Counted from the first letter of the stretch, positions 53,600 through 62,523 are shown. The stretch is DNA of 64,000 bases from Betaproteobacteria bacterium (GCA_903970165.1 CAJCHZ010000024.1:44398-108397), one strand, 5' to 3'. Numbers and translations: made by a program. The notes: generated by a model from the letters alone, not told the origin.

Positions 53600-54196
53600 A
53601 TGGCAGCCAAACCGATCTGGAACTATATTCCGCCGGTGTTGATCGGGCTCAACATCCTGCTCGTCGCCGCGCTCTGGCATCTGCGGCCGCAGAGCGCAGG
53701 TAGCTGGATCGTGATCGTCCTTTTTCTCATCGAAATGACGCTGGCTCTTGTCTTCGTTTCTCGCAAGCCTAAGGAAGTTGCGGCGCGCGGCCATGCCGGA
53801 GGTTCCGTCCGAAGCGGCATCGTGACGGCCGGTCTGATTCTCGTGATTTCGCTTGGCGCGAAGCTTGCCATGGCGCTCGGCGCGGTCCACTACGGCGATT
53901 TCGCGCTACGCGCCACGATGGCGATCGTGGGCGCCTTCCTGGCCGTCACCGGGAACGCCATACCGAAAAACCTCAAGCCGTTGGCAGCGATGCATTGCGA
54001 CCCCGCAAGGGTTCAGGCCGTTCAACGTCTGGCCGGCTGGATCTGGGTGCTGGCGGGTCTCGCGGTCGCGATTGCGTGGCTCACGCTGCCGATCAATCTG
54101 GCAGAGGCGATGTGCTTCCTCTTGCTACCGAGCGCCATCCTCGTCATGGTGGGGCAAGCGGTCTGGCTGCGACGGGCGAGGCCGAGCGCACTCTGA
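53600..54196 (+). CDS. SdpI-like membrane protein
   Basis: 198 residues with about six membrane helices. ATG at 53600 has AGGAGGG seven bases upstream. The SdpI signature appears as VTGNAIPKNLKPL, followed by QAVQRLAGWIWVLAGL, equivalent to the GNYMPK and W-x-x-TH regions in Bacillus SdpI. In B. subtilis SdpI gives immunity to the SdpC toxin and controls SdpR. No toxin gene is present, so here the pair may sense another signal. Translationally close to the SdpR-like gene. Confidence 0.8.
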   Translation: MAAKPIWNYIPPVLIGLNILLVAALWHLRPQSAGSWIVIVLFLIEMTLALVFVSRKPKEVAARGHAGGSVRSGIVTAGLILVISLGAKLAMALGAVHYGDFALRATMAIVGAFLAVTGNAIPKNLKPLAAMHCDPARVQAVQRLAGWIWVLAGLAVAIAWLTLPINLAEAMCFLLLPSAILVMVGQAVWLRRARPSAL

Positions 54197-54222
54197 AGCG
54201 CCGCGGAGGTTAAACAGCAACC

Positions 54223-54576
54223 ATGTTCGCCCGATGGATGGGCCTCAACGTCATCTCGCCCGGCATGCTGCAGCAACTGATGCAGAAGCAGCTCGTGAGC
54301 GTCCTCGATGTGAACTCGCGGCAGAGTTGGCTCTCGGCGCGTGTGCCGGGTGCGCGGCCCCTCGACCCGGTGGGCTACGAAGAGAGCGATCTCCCAGCAG
54401 ACAGAGATTCCACACTTGTGTTCTATTGCTCGAATTTCTGGTGTAGAAAGGCGCCAAACGCGGCCCGCCGCGCAAAGGACATGGGATACCGCAACGTCTA
54501 CGTAATGTCCGCGGGAATCAGCGGCTGGCTCGGTGCTTCCCTGCCGACAGAATCCGGCGAGAATCGCCAAACTTAG
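54223..54576 (+). CDS. rhodanese-like protein
   Basis: 117 residues, one rhodanese domain: VLDVNSRQSWLSARVPGARPL, DSTLVFYCSNFWCRKAPNAARRAKDMGYRNVYVMSAGISGWL. The active-site Cys is likely the one opening the YCSNFWC loop; a second Cys lies at its end. This loop is longer than the usual six residues, as in some single-domain forms that carry persulfide. The ATG at 54223 follows AGCGCCGCGGAGGTT. It stands 26 bases after the SdpI-like gene and may share its transcript. Confidence 0.88.
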   Translation: MFARWMGLNVISPGMLQQLMQKQLVSVLDVNSRQSWLSARVPGARPLDPVGYEESDLPADRDSTLVFYCSNFWCRKAPNAARRAKDMGYRNVYVMSAGISGWLGASLPTESGENRQT

Positions 54577-54753
54577 ATTTTCAAACCGCGCACCGGGAGA
54601 TCCCTTGCCCTTGCTCGGAACAGTTTGGCGTTCCAGGAAGTACTCCCACTTTTGGACAGTCCGAAAACGACTCCCGCTCCTGACTCTTGCAGTCCGTTTT
54701 CGTTTCTTCTGCGTTGACAATTCATTGCAAACAAGCCACTTATAATTAATTCC

Positions 54754-54781
54754 TTGACAAACAGTACCGATATACTGTAAT
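54754..54781 (+). promoter_or_regulatory. promoter with embedded inverted repeat
   Basis: TTGACA (54754-54759), 16 bases, TGTAAT (54776-54781). Inside lies ACAGTA (54761-54766) and its inverse TACTGT (54773-54778), six bases apart, a possible repressor site covering the -10. A second TTGACA stands at 54714 with TATAAT at 54741. Confidence 0.5.
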
Positions 54782-54926
54782 GATAGTTGGTTCGCTGGTA
54801 CGATTTGCAGGATTCAATCGTCCACTGTGGCGTTATGTGCCTCCCTGACGCGGTCCTCCTAACAACCGCAGGGACATTTTAGTTCAGGCAGTTACCTTAT
54901 TATCATACTCAGCATCCTCTAACTTA

Positions 54927-54998
54927 TTTAGAATCAACACTTGTGAATCTGTATCAAAATAAAGAACTTTATCCACCTTTAGAATGAACACTTGTGAA
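54927..54998 (+). repeat. 21-base direct repeat, two copies
   Basis: TTTAGAAT(C/G)AACACTTGTGAA occurs at 54927-54947 and 54978-54998, with one mismatch and a 51-base period. The spacing, about five helical turns, would place both copies on one DNA face. Confidence 0.75.
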
Positions 54999-55170
54999 AA
55001 ACCCAGGGGGAGGGGTCGCTTCCGGTTAACCAAAAACCGGCCAAGAGTATCTACTTCAGCCCCGTTTCGGCCACAAATTGACAGAACTAGGGACGCGTAA
55101 GCGCCTCTAGTATCATGAAACCACGACACGGAAGTCAGCAATAGCAAAGCGGCAGCGTGAAAGCAGCATC

Positions 55171-56349
55171 ATGAATCGCGTATATCTCGACTACAACGCC
55201 ACCACTCCCGTTCACCCGGAAGTCCTCGACGCCATGCTTCCCTACTTCTCCACCGACTTTGCCAACGCCTCCTCCATCCACACCCCCGGCCAGCGCGCTC
55301 GCGCCGCCGTTGAAACCGCCCGCGAACAAGTCGCCTCCCTGATCGGCGCAAAGCCGCAAGAAATCGTCTTCACCAGCGGCGGCACAGAGTCGAACAACCA
55401 TGCCATCTTCGGCGTCGTCAATTTCGCCGGACATGCTCAGCCACCCCACATCATCACCACCACGCTTGAACACGAAGCCGTCCTAAACGCTTGCCAAGCC
55501 GCTGAAAAACGAGGCGCCGCCGTAACTTACCTGCCCGTGAATCGCGAAGGTCTGTTGGATGCCGCATCGGTGGACAGCGCCATCCGGCCAGAAACAGTCC
55601 TAATCACAATAATGCATGCCAACAACGAGCTAGGCACAATCCAGCCACTCGAAAAAATCGGTCGCATCCGAAGAGAACGCAAAGTCTATTTCCACACGGA
55701 CGCAGTGCAATCCGCCGGGAAATTTCCAATGGATGTGAACGCGCTCAACGTGGACCTTCTCTCTCTCTCCGGCCACAAGCTGTACGCCCCCAAAGGCATT
55801 GGCGCCCTCTACGTCCGCACGGAAACCCGCATCAACCAACTCCTCTACGGCGGCCATCACCAGCGCGGCTTCCGTCCCGGTACGGAGAATGTGTCCGGAA
55901 TCGTAGGCCTCGGCAAAGCCGCCGAAATAGCCCAGCGCGACTTCGCGATCAAAACAAAGCAACTGGCTAACTTGCGCGATAAGTTCGAAAAAGGGCTACT
56001 GTCTCGAATCCCAGAAATTCGGGTAAACGCCGGCAACGCCCCGAGAATTCCCAATACCACAAATATCTTTTTTGCAGCGGTCGACGGCGAAGCCCTGGTC
56101 ATCGCTCTGGACCTGAAAGGCCTGGCTTGCTCCGTAGGCGCGGCATGCTCTTCAGGCGCGGTCGAACCCTCCCATGTACTGACCGCGATCGGCCTCACCA
56201 GGGAAGAAGCCAAATCCAGCCTCCGCTTCAGCCTGGGCCACTTCACAACTGAAACCGAAATAGATTTCGCCCTGGAGGCAATCCCGGCAGCAGTAGCGCA
56301 GCTACGCGCACTCTCCCCGACATACCAGAGAGCCGCAGCCCATGACTGA
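55171..56349 (+). CDS. cysteine desulfurase
   Basis: PLP enzyme of the NifS/IscS class that takes sulfur from cysteine for Fe-S clusters and tRNA thiolation. 392 residues. VYLDYNATTPVHPEVL start, TSGGTESNNHAI, NNELGTIQPL, DAVQSAGKFPMDV, SLSGHKLYAPKGIG with the PLP Lys, and ACSSGAVEPSHVL with the persulfide Cys in a short group I loop. ATG at 55171 with a weak ribosome binding site. The neighbour mnmA on the same strand needs such sulfur for 2-thiouridine, a common pairing. A selenium role is also possible with tRNA-Sec present, but is not shown by sequence. Confidence 0.95.
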   Translation: MNRVYLDYNATTPVHPEVLDAMLPYFSTDFANASSIHTPGQRARAAVETAREQVASLIGAKPQEIVFTSGGTESNNHAIFGVVNFAGHAQPPHIITTTLEHEAVLNACQAAEKRGAAVTYLPVNREGLLDAASVDSAIRPETVLITIMHANNELGTIQPLEKIGRIRRERKVYFHTDAVQSAGKFPMDVNALNVDLLSLSGHKLYAPKGIGALYVRTETRINQLLYGGHHQRGFRPGTENVSGIVGLGKAAEIAQRDFAIKTKQLANLRDKFEKGLLSRIPEIRVNAGNAPRIPNTTNIFFAAVDGEALVIALDLKGLACSVGAACSSGAVEPSHVLTAIGLTREEAKSSLRFSLGHFTTETEIDFALEAIPAAVAQLRALSPTYQRAAAHD

Positions 56350-56524
56350 TTCAGCGATTGGACTCCTCCGCTCTGCGCAACCTCTGTGCACTCCGCGTCT
56401 CTGCGTTATCTTTTCTCTTTCTCGCTTCTGTGTGACGCGAGCCGGCGCCTCTAGCCGCATAGGTTTCAGCCCGCGCGCTTTGCTCCCACCACAAGCAAAT
56501 TGATCCGTGGCCCGCTACAATAGA

Positions 56525-57682
56525 ATGAGCATGAACACAGCCACCCAATTCGACACGCTCCCAACTCGCACAGAACCCGAGCGCGGCCTGATCGCCATTG
56601 CCATGTCCGGCGGCGTTGACTCCTCGACTGTCGCCGCGGTCCTCCAGGAACAAGGCCACCCGATCGTCGGCCTGACCATGCAGCTCTGGAACCAGCGCCG
56701 CCTCCCCGAACTGCAAGACGACGGCCCCAAGCAGCACCGCTGCTGCTCGCTCGACGACGTCTACGACGCAAAGCGCGTGGCCCAACACCTGAATTTTCCG
56801 CACTACACAGTGAACTTCGAAGATCAGTTCGAGCAGCGCGTCGTGCGCCCGTTCGTGGATCAATATCTCTCAGGCCGCACGCCGATTGCCTGCACCAACT
56901 GCAACACGGACGTAAAGTTTGAGCCGCTCCTCCGCATGGCACGCCAGATCGGGGCGGAGCGCCTGGCCACGGGCCACTACGCCCGCATACGCAAAAACGA
57001 CGAAGCCGGCCGCTGGGAACTTCTTCGCGCGCGCGATGACAGCAAAGACCAGTCTTATTTTCTCTGGGGACTTTCGCAGGAACAACTCTCGCGCAGCGAT
57101 TTTCCGCTGGGCGAATTGACGAAGGAAGAAGTCCGCGCGCTGGCCCGCCGCACGAACCTGCCCGTGGCGGAAAAGCCAGAGAGCATGGAACTCTGTTTCG
57201 TGCCGACCGGCAATTACGTGCAGTTCATCCAGGCCTATTCGCGCGAAGCGGGCATTTCCCTCCCCGGTGCCGAAGGAGAAATCGTCAATGAAGACGGCGC
57301 AGTCATCGGCCATCACAACGGCGTCCACAATTTTACGATTGGCCAGCGCAAGGGACTGGGCTTTGCCGCGGGCAAACCGCTCTACGTTCTTTCGCTGGAT
57401 ACGGAAAAGAATCGCGTCGTCGTAGGCGATGACGATTCGCTACGCACGACAACCTGCGAAGTGACCGGCGTGAATTGGGTCTCTTGCGAAAATCCGCGGC
57501 AGCCGTTGCGCGCCAAAGTAAAAATCCGCCACAAGCACGAAGCCGCCGGCGCAACTGTGCACCCACTCGACGCAAACACCGCTCGAATTACTTTCGACGC
57601 CCCGCAGCGCGCCGTAACGCCGGGCCAAGCGGCCGTCTTCTACGACGGCGACCGCGTCCTGGGCGGCGCTTGGATCCGTTAG
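56525..57682 (+). CDS. mnmA: tRNA-specific 2-thiouridylase MnmA
   Basis: About 385 residues. PP-loop AIAMSGGVDSSTVAA, nucleotide strand IVGLTMQLWNQ, CTNCNTDVKF with the first catalytic Cys, ATGHYARI, KDQSYFLWGL, ESMELCFVPTGNY with the second Cys, and the C-terminal beta-barrel with GQRKGLGFAAGKPLYVL. Thiolates U34 in Lys, Glu and Gln tRNAs. The in-frame ATGs at 56525 and 56531 lie right behind a TACAAT box (56516-56521), so the message may be leaderless from 56531. It follows the cysteine desulfurase gene by 175 bases. Confidence 0.95.
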   Translation: MSMNTATQFDTLPTRTEPERGLIAIAMSGGVDSSTVAAVLQEQGHPIVGLTMQLWNQRRLPELQDDGPKQHRCCSLDDVYDAKRVAQHLNFPHYTVNFEDQFEQRVVRPFVDQYLSGRTPIACTNCNTDVKFEPLLRMARQIGAERLATGHYARIRKNDEAGRWELLRARDDSKDQSYFLWGLSQEQLSRSDFPLGELTKEEVRALARRTNLPVAEKPESMELCFVPTGNYVQFIQAYSREAGISLPGAEGEIVNEDGAVIGHHNGVHNFTIGQRKGLGFAAGKPLYVLSLDTEKNRVVVGDDDSLRTTTCEVTGVNWVSCENPRQPLRAKVKIRHKHEAAGATVHPLDANTARITFDAPQRAVTPGQAAVFYDGDRVLGGAWIR

Positions 57683-57708
57683 CCAGCTTCAACGGCACAA
57701 AAAACGGC

Positions 57709-57732
57709 GGCGACATAAAGTCGCCCCTACAC
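57709..57732. repeat. REP-like hairpin
   Basis: GGCGAC (57709-57714), five-base loop, GTCGCC (57720-57725), followed by CCTACAC. Its inverse reads GTGTAGGGGCGAC, sharing the GTAGGGGCG core with the hairpin at 35215-35245. It lies 27 bases after the mnmA stop and may help end its transcript. Confidence 0.5.
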
Positions 57733-57840
57733 GGACGATTCGTTAGCTCCTGTGCAAATGAAATGAAAAAATCGTGCGAAGAGCGGCCAGTGTTTTTCGG
57801 GGATTTTAACTTTCAACTCTGAACTGAAGCTGTGGACTTC

Positions 57841-58350
57841 CTAAATAAACAATTCTTCTTCCTGCTCCATGGGCTCGTCCGGGCGATGCTTCGCTCGTCG
57901 CGCGCGCAGGAGATCAAGCCCAACTTTAATTCCCTGCAGCAACGCGGAAGCTTTCCGCATGGGCGCCCAAACCGACTGCCGAAAATGAGAACCGGCATCT
58001 TCCACGGTTTCCAGCGTAGCCGTCAAAATCCTGTCGACGTGATTCAATTGCCCGCGCAAGCGGTCCGTCGCATCCGTCAGCACGCGGTCCATTTTCTGCG
58101 CCTGGCCCCGCGTCAAATAAACGATGTGCGCGGCGTCCGCCACCATGGTGGAAATTTTAGGCTGCGTGTCATCCAGCAGGATTTGCGCGCGGGTCAGGAT
58201 CGGTCCCACGCGCGCGTGCAGATCCGTGACCAGGCTGTTAACCTTTTTGTTGGTCTCGCGAATTTCAAAAAACATCGCGATGAGCATCGCGCCCTGCACC
58301 ACCAGAGCAGCCGACGCCACGATGCTGAAAATCATCAGCCAAGCTTGCAT
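57841..58350 (-). CDS. DUF948-like membrane-anchored coiled-coil protein
   Basis: 169 residues. One N-terminal membrane helix (IFSIVASAALVVQGAMLIAMFF), then a long amphipathic helical part (EIRETNKKVNSLVTDLHARVGPILTRAQILLDDTQPKISTMV) as in DUF948 proteins of Gram-positive and other bacteria, ending in a basic-acidic tail EEELFI. Role unknown; often beside YtxH-like proteins, as here (57 bases away, same strand). ATG at 58350. Confidence 0.75.
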   Translation of the reverse strand: MQAWLMIFSIVASAALVVQGAMLIAMFFEIRETNKKVNSLVTDLHARVGPILTRAQILLDDTQPKISTMVADAAHIVYLTRGQAQKMDRVLTDATDRLRGQLNHVDRILTATLETVEDAGSHFRQSVWAPMRKASALLQGIKVGLDLLRARRAKHRPDEPMEQEEELFI

Positions 58351-58406
58351 AACGCCCCATTCGTCCTACCGGGAGGACGGAACCGTGCCGTGCAGACTTC
58401 GCTTGC

Positions 58407-58697
58407 TTAGGACTTTGAAGCTTCGCGGCGATAAGCTTCGCGCGCGCCTTCGACGGCCGCAGAGATCGAATCTTTCCCCCGCACTGCCGCGTCTTTGCTG
58501 CGCTCGATCAGATCATCGGCGCGATCGCGCAATTCTTTGGCCTTGCGTTGCGCGTAATCTTTGCCTTCATCGGCTTTCTTTGTAAGGAACTCGCGCGTCT
58601 CTTCTCCGGACTTCGGCGCAAACAAAATACCGACCAGCGCGCCGACGCCGAGACCGACGAGGAAATAGGTGACTTTGGAACCGACATTATCCGCCAT
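58407..58697 (-). CDS. YtxH-domain protein
   Basis: 96 residues from ATG at 58697, with GGAGG about 10 bases upstream. The YtxH signature is the N-terminal glycine-rich helix FLVGLGVGALVGILFAPKSGEETRE, followed by a charged helical tail (KADEGKDYAQRKAKELRDRADDL). In Bacillus ytxH is a general stress gene; the function is unknown. Transcribed toward the DUF948-like gene. Confidence 0.85.
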   Translation of the reverse strand: MADNVGSKVTYFLVGLGVGALVGILFAPKSGEETREFLTKKADEGKDYAQRKAKELRDRADDLIERSKDAAVRGKDSISAAVEGAREAYRREASKS

Positions 58698-58763
58698 GGA
58701 AGTAGACCTCCACAAAAACCGTAGCATAGGGAATCAACACGCGCAATACAGGCTAACCAGTAT

Positions 58764-60614
58764 CTACTCGTCACTCCGGTTATCGCGCAAATCCACCGAA
58801 TGGAACTCTTCCACGATCTTTTGAGCAGTTTTTCGCGGTATGACTTTGCTCAATTCATCCACCCCGGCGCGCCGCAACGTGGCGACGCTGCCGAATTCGC
58901 GCAAGAGCTTTTGCGCGGTGCGCGGCCCAACGCCCGGAATGCCGTCCAGCGCGGATTTTTTCTGGCGCGCTCCCCGGCGCTGCCGGTGGAAAGTAACGGC
59001 AAAGCGGTGCGTTTCGTCGCGAATCTGCTGAATCAAATGCAGCACAGGGGAGTGGCGTTCGAGCACGATGGGCTCATCTTCCTGGCCGTAAACGTAAAGA
59101 ATTTCTTCTTTTTTGGCGATGCTCGCGAGCGGCTGGTTGATGATTTGAAGCGAGTCGAGCGCTTGCGCGGCGGAATGAAGCTGGCCGATGCCACCGTCAA
59201 TCAGAATGAGTCCGGGCAGCGGTTTCTTCTCTTCCTGCAAGCGGCGGTAGCGCCGCGTCACCGCTTCGCGCATGCTGGCAAAGTCGTCGTTTTTTGAAAG
59301 CGGAGCGCCGTTGCTGGCCTCGTCGCCGCGAATGATAAATTTGCGGTAGTCGGATTTTTTCATACGGCCGTTTTCCCAAACGACCATCGAGGCAACTGTG
59401 TCGGTTCCCTGGATATGCGAAATATCGAAACTCTCGATGCGTTTTGGCTCTTCGGGAAGATTCAGCGCATTCTGGAGAGCTTCGCCGATGGCTTTCGAGG
59501 TTGGTTTCAGGACGCGGAAACGCTGTTCGAAGGAGTGTTTGGCGTTGCTTTCGACCAAATCCAAAAACGATTTCTTGTTGCCGCGCTGCGGCGTGAAGAT
59601 TTCCACTTTGTGCCCGGCGCGCTCCACGAGCATTTCCTCGAGCAAGTCGCGGTCTTCGAAATCAACGGGCACATGAATCGCTTTAGGCAAATATTCGGCT
59701 TCCAGGTAAAGCTGCTTGAGAAGAGAGGGTACGAATTCCTGCGGATCGAACTCCTCGAGGTCTTCCCAGTAAAATTCGCGGCGGTCCACGACCCGTCCGC
59801 CGCGCAAGTGAAACAAATTGGCGGCGATAAGCGGAGGTTCCGCGTAATACGCCAGCACGTCCGTGTCATCGCCTTGTGCCGAGGCGATGCGCTGGCGCTC
59901 TTCGATATCTTCCAGGGTACGCAGCAAGTCCCGGTAAGCGGCGGCTTGTTCAAATTGCTCCTGCTCCGCGGCGGCCATCATGCGCGATTCGAGGCTCTTC
60001 ATCAGGTCGTGACGGCGGCCTTCCAAAAACAGGCGCACGTCCTTGGCCGCTTCTGCGTAACGATCGTCTGACGTCAGACCGCTGACGCAAGGGCCGAGAC
60101 ACCGCTTGATGTAGTACTGCAAACAAGGACGCGGATGGCTGCGAGTCAAGTCCACCGTGCACGAAGGCACGAGGAACCGCTTATGCACGAAATGCAAAAT
60201 GCGCCGAGCAAGACCCGCGGGGAAGAACGGCCCAAAATAGAGCGAGCCATCTTTCTTCACGCGTCGCGTGAAATAAACGCGCGGATATTTTTCGGAGGCC
60301 GTGAATTTGATGTACGGGTAAGTCTTGTCGTCCCGAAGCATGACGTTGAACTTCGGGCGGTATTGTTTGATGAGATTGTGTTCGAGAGCGAGGGCTTCGC
60401 GCTCGTTGCCAACCAGGATAGTTTCGAGATCGGCAATTTCGCGGGCAAGCGAGCCGGTTTTCGCGTTCACCCAACTGGATTCGAGAAAATAGGAACGCAC
60501 CCGGCTGCGAAGGGACGCAGCTTTGCCGACGTAGAGAACGTTGCCGCCGGCGTCTTTAAACAGATAGACACCCGGGCTTTCCGGGAGCAGCGCCGCTTTT
60601 TCTCGGGGTTCCAT
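58764..60614 (-). CDS. uvrC: excinuclease ABC subunit C
   Basis: Dual-incision nuclease of nucleotide excision repair. 616 residues, full length. GIY-YIG domain at the N-terminus (PGVYLFKDAGGNVLYVGKAASLRSRVRSYF), Cys-rich region around PCLQYYIKRCLGPCVSG, UvrB-binding helix near residues 200-235 (MMAAAEQEQFEQAAAYRDLL), RNase H-like endonuclease domain with SFDISHIQGT and LILIDGGIGQLHSA, and HhH motifs at the end (DGIPGVGPRTAQKLLREFGS). ATG at 60614. UvrA and UvrB are elsewhere. Confidence 0.96.
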   Translation of the reverse strand: MEPREKAALLPESPGVYLFKDAGGNVLYVGKAASLRSRVRSYFLESSWVNAKTGSLAREIADLETILVGNEREALALEHNLIKQYRPKFNVMLRDDKTYPYIKFTASEKYPRVYFTRRVKKDGSLYFGPFFPAGLARRILHFVHKRFLVPSCTVDLTRSHPRPCLQYYIKRCLGPCVSGLTSDDRYAEAAKDVRLFLEGRRHDLMKSLESRMMAAAEQEQFEQAAAYRDLLRTLEDIEERQRIASAQGDDTDVLAYYAEPPLIAANLFHLRGGRVVDRREFYWEDLEEFDPQEFVPSLLKQLYLEAEYLPKAIHVPVDFEDRDLLEEMLVERAGHKVEIFTPQRGNKKSFLDLVESNAKHSFEQRFRVLKPTSKAIGEALQNALNLPEEPKRIESFDISHIQGTDTVASMVVWENGRMKKSDYRKFIIRGDEASNGAPLSKNDDFASMREAVTRRYRRLQEEKKPLPGLILIDGGIGQLHSAAQALDSLQIINQPLASIAKKEEILYVYGQEDEPIVLERHSPVLHLIQQIRDETHRFAVTFHRQRRGARQKKSALDGIPGVGPRTAQKLLREFGSVATLRRAGVDELSKVIPRKTAQKIVEEFHSVDLRDNRSDE

Positions 60615-60735
60615 GTGGGTACAGCGCGGAATTTCTACTTAAGCGCCAACTTCCATCATACTAGAATTGTAAAGCGGGGCTTGGGGAGCGTGGCCCGTGC
60701 GGAGTCGGAATCTGGTAATCAAGGCGAGTTGCAAC

Positions 60736-61254
60736 ATGCACGACGAAAAAGAGCATCCAACCGACACTATGCGACGACGGTGGCCAAAAGCAGCTTATCT
60801 GGTGTTGCTTGGATTTGTGATTTTCGCCGCGCCTTCCCAGGGCTTCGCGCAAGACCCACCCCCGCCGCCTCCGCCCGATCCGGGGAGTGCGCCTCCCGCT
60901 ACGCCCAAGAAATCGGATAAACAGAATCAGGATTCGGCAACAAAGAACGACCCGGATCAACCGACGTGGGATCCGCTGCGCGCGGAAAGAGACATGCAGG
61001 TGGGCATCTACTATATGCACAAGGGCGACATTGACGCGGCCATTGACCGCTTCGAGGACGCCACACTTGCAAAACCTGGCTATGCACTTCCCTTCCGTTA
61101 TTTAGGCGAAGCACAGGAAAAAAAGGGCGCGAAGAAACAAGCCATCAAGTCCTACCACCGCTATCTTGATCTGTTCCCGAAGGCGGAAGACAAAGACAAA
61201 ATCCAGAAGAAAATTGACAAGCTCAACAAAGAAGTCGACAACGAGAGAAAGTAA
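60736..61254 (+). CDS. secreted TPR protein
   Basis: About 172 residues from ATG at 60736 (frame open to 60697). Signal peptide or anchor (AAYLVLLGFVIFAAPSQGFAQ), a Pro/Asp-rich linker, then about two TPR units: RDMQVGIYYMHKGDIDAAIDRFEDATLAKPGYALPFRYLGEAQEKKGAKKQAIKSYHRYLDLFP, ending in a basic helix. Size and layout recall YfgC/BamD-like or related envelope TPR proteins, but no specific family can be assigned. It stands between two minus-strand genes. Confidence 0.75.
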   Translation: MHDEKEHPTDTMRRRWPKAAYLVLLGFVIFAAPSQGFAQDPPPPPPPDPGSAPPATPKKSDKQNQDSATKNDPDQPTWDPLRAERDMQVGIYYMHKGDIDAAIDRFEDATLAKPGYALPFRYLGEAQEKKGAKKQAIKSYHRYLDLFPKAEDKDKIQKKIDKLNKEVDNERK

Positions 61255-61279
61255 GTAAACTCGGGGTAAGTCATTTCTT

Positions 61280-62005
61280 TCAGGACGCCGCCGCCAATTT
61301 GTCCAGTATTCTCCGCGCCTGCTCGAATTCGGCGTAGCGTTTTTCTTCGGCGCGGAATTCCCGCGAATGGGAAACAAGGCTGCAGCCAGAGCGGCGCGTG
61401 GGGTGCTTTACATGCAGCATCTCGTGATAGAGGACGTATTCGACGGCGACTTGCGGGACCGCGTGGTGGTCCATTCTGCGATTGAGCACAATCTGGTTGG
61501 GTCCCGGGTCATAGCAGCCGAACTGTCTGCGCCAGCTGCGGGTACTCCAGCCGATGTGGGGGCGCTGCAAATTACCGTCAAAATATTTCGCGTTTAACTG
61601 CTCAAACATTTTTTCGAGATCGAAGTGACGGCCTTGCGGGCCAGTTGAGGCAAGCCGCGCGCGGCCACGGCGCATGCGGCTGATGCGGCCGCGCGTGCGA
61701 TGTGAGCGCGCGTAATTCAAATACGGTTCCGCCAATCCGCGCGGGGCTTTGCGCCGGTAGACCCGTGAAAGAAGCAATGCCGCTGCGCCTTCCAGCACGG
61801 GAAGCGGCGCCCGCTGCAATAAATCGGACAATCGTACGAGTACGAAGTCTTCGCGGCGGCGAATCGTCAGAACCAGGCTGGCGTAGGGATAAAACTCGAC
61901 ACGGAACCGCGGCGGGCGGCCATCGCAGCCCAGCCGCGTGAAGACCCGCTGAAAAAGCGGTGCGCCTCCCGGAACCAGTGAACTCGCGCGGCGCACCGCC
62001 GTCAA
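61280..62005 (-). CDS. SprT-like zinc metalloprotein
   Basis: 241 residues. The C-terminal half is SprT-like: FDLEKMFEQLNAKYFDGNLQRPHIGWS, then IVLNRRMD, and YVLYHEMLHVKHPTRRSG, where HEMLH is the HExxH zinc motif and a later His lies in SHSREF. The N-terminal half (about 1-110) is basic and of unknown fold. The start is TTG at 62005, overlapping the stop of the next gene upstream (TTGA), so translation is coupled. It could be a protease acting on DNA-protein crosslinks as SprTN does, but bacterial members are little known. Confidence 0.8.
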   Translation of the reverse strand: MTAVRRASSLVPGGAPLFQRVFTRLGCDGRPPRFRVEFYPYASLVLTIRRREDFVLVRLSDLLQRAPLPVLEGAAALLLSRVYRRKAPRGLAEPYLNYARSHRTRGRISRMRRGRARLASTGPQGRHFDLEKMFEQLNAKYFDGNLQRPHIGWSTRSWRRQFGCYDPGPNQIVLNRRMDHHAVPQVAVEYVLYHEMLHVKHPTRRSGCSLVSHSREFRAEEKRYAEFEQARRILDKLAAAS

Positions 62006-62523
62006 TTCTTTCGACGCACCGGCGGCGGTGCGACATTTTTCTTGGCTGCTTCCGCTTCCTTGGAAGCGTCCTGGGTGCCTTCAATGGCGTCGCTTAGATT
62101 GTCCTTGTACATTTCCGCGTCGGCCGAATCGGCGGGAATCTTCTGTAGAGTGGCGAGAAAATCCTTACTTCGGGAGGCCATCAGGTCTATGCCCTTGCGA
62201 ATGTTCTGCTGCTTTTCGATGCCGAGCTGAATGAGGTCCGCGGCATCATCCACGCAACCGACATAAGCGTTCAGGAGCGAGTTGATCATCTCGACGTGGT
62301 TCGATTGCGATGGATGGTCCAGTTCGTATTGCAGTTTTTTCAAACGGTCTTCGGCAAACATCAAGAAGAGCGAGATGCGCTCGTTGGGCGTTTCCGCGTC
62401 GCGAATCTTGTTGGACTCGATCCCCGAAAGATAGTCTTTTTGTTGCGCGGACTCCGCCCCAATGACCGCAGAACCTTGCATACAAATCAGGGCAAGAAGG
62501 AATGTGGCGATGCGATATCTCAT
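62002..62523 (-). CDS. secreted protein of unknown function
   Basis: 173 residues. Signal peptide RIATFLLALICMQGSAVIGAE. The mature part is mostly helical (NKIRDAETPNERISLFLMFAEDRLKKLQYELDH, then NSLLNAYVGCVDDAADLIQLGIEKQQNIRKGIDLMASRSKDFLATLQKI) with a single Cys and a basic Pro-rich end PPPVRRKN. No family recognised. Start ATG at 62523 overlaps the stop of the gene at 62520-63050 (ATGA). Confidence 0.65.
   Translation of the reverse strand: MRYRIATFLLALICMQGSAVIGAESAQQKDYLSGIESNKIRDAETPNERISLFLMFAEDRLKKLQYELDHPSQSNHVEMINSLLNAYVGCVDDAADLIQLGIEKQQNIRKGIDLMASRSKDFLATLQKIPADSADAEMYKDNLSDAIEGTQDASKEAEAAKKNVAPPPVRRKN

Larger units (their letters stand above)
54577..55170 (+). other. long intergenic region before the cysteine desulfurase gene
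   Basis: About 590 bases, AT-richer than its surroundings, with TTGACA-type promoter signals at 54714 and 54754, an inverted repeat at 54761-54778 and a 21-base direct repeat. A minus-strand frame of 87 codons (54884-55147) runs across the repeats and has no recognisable family. Confidence 0.55.

Noticed and set aside
54761..54778. LexA box at the inverted repeat.
   Set aside because: The repeat reads ACAGTA-N6-TACTGT. LexA boxes have CTGT before ACAG, that is, the opposite order, and none of the neighbouring genes is SOS-related.
54884..55147. An 87-codon minus-strand frame in the gap before the cysteine desulfurase gene.
   Set aside because: It runs across the direct repeats, has no family character and would leave no room for the promoters seen there.
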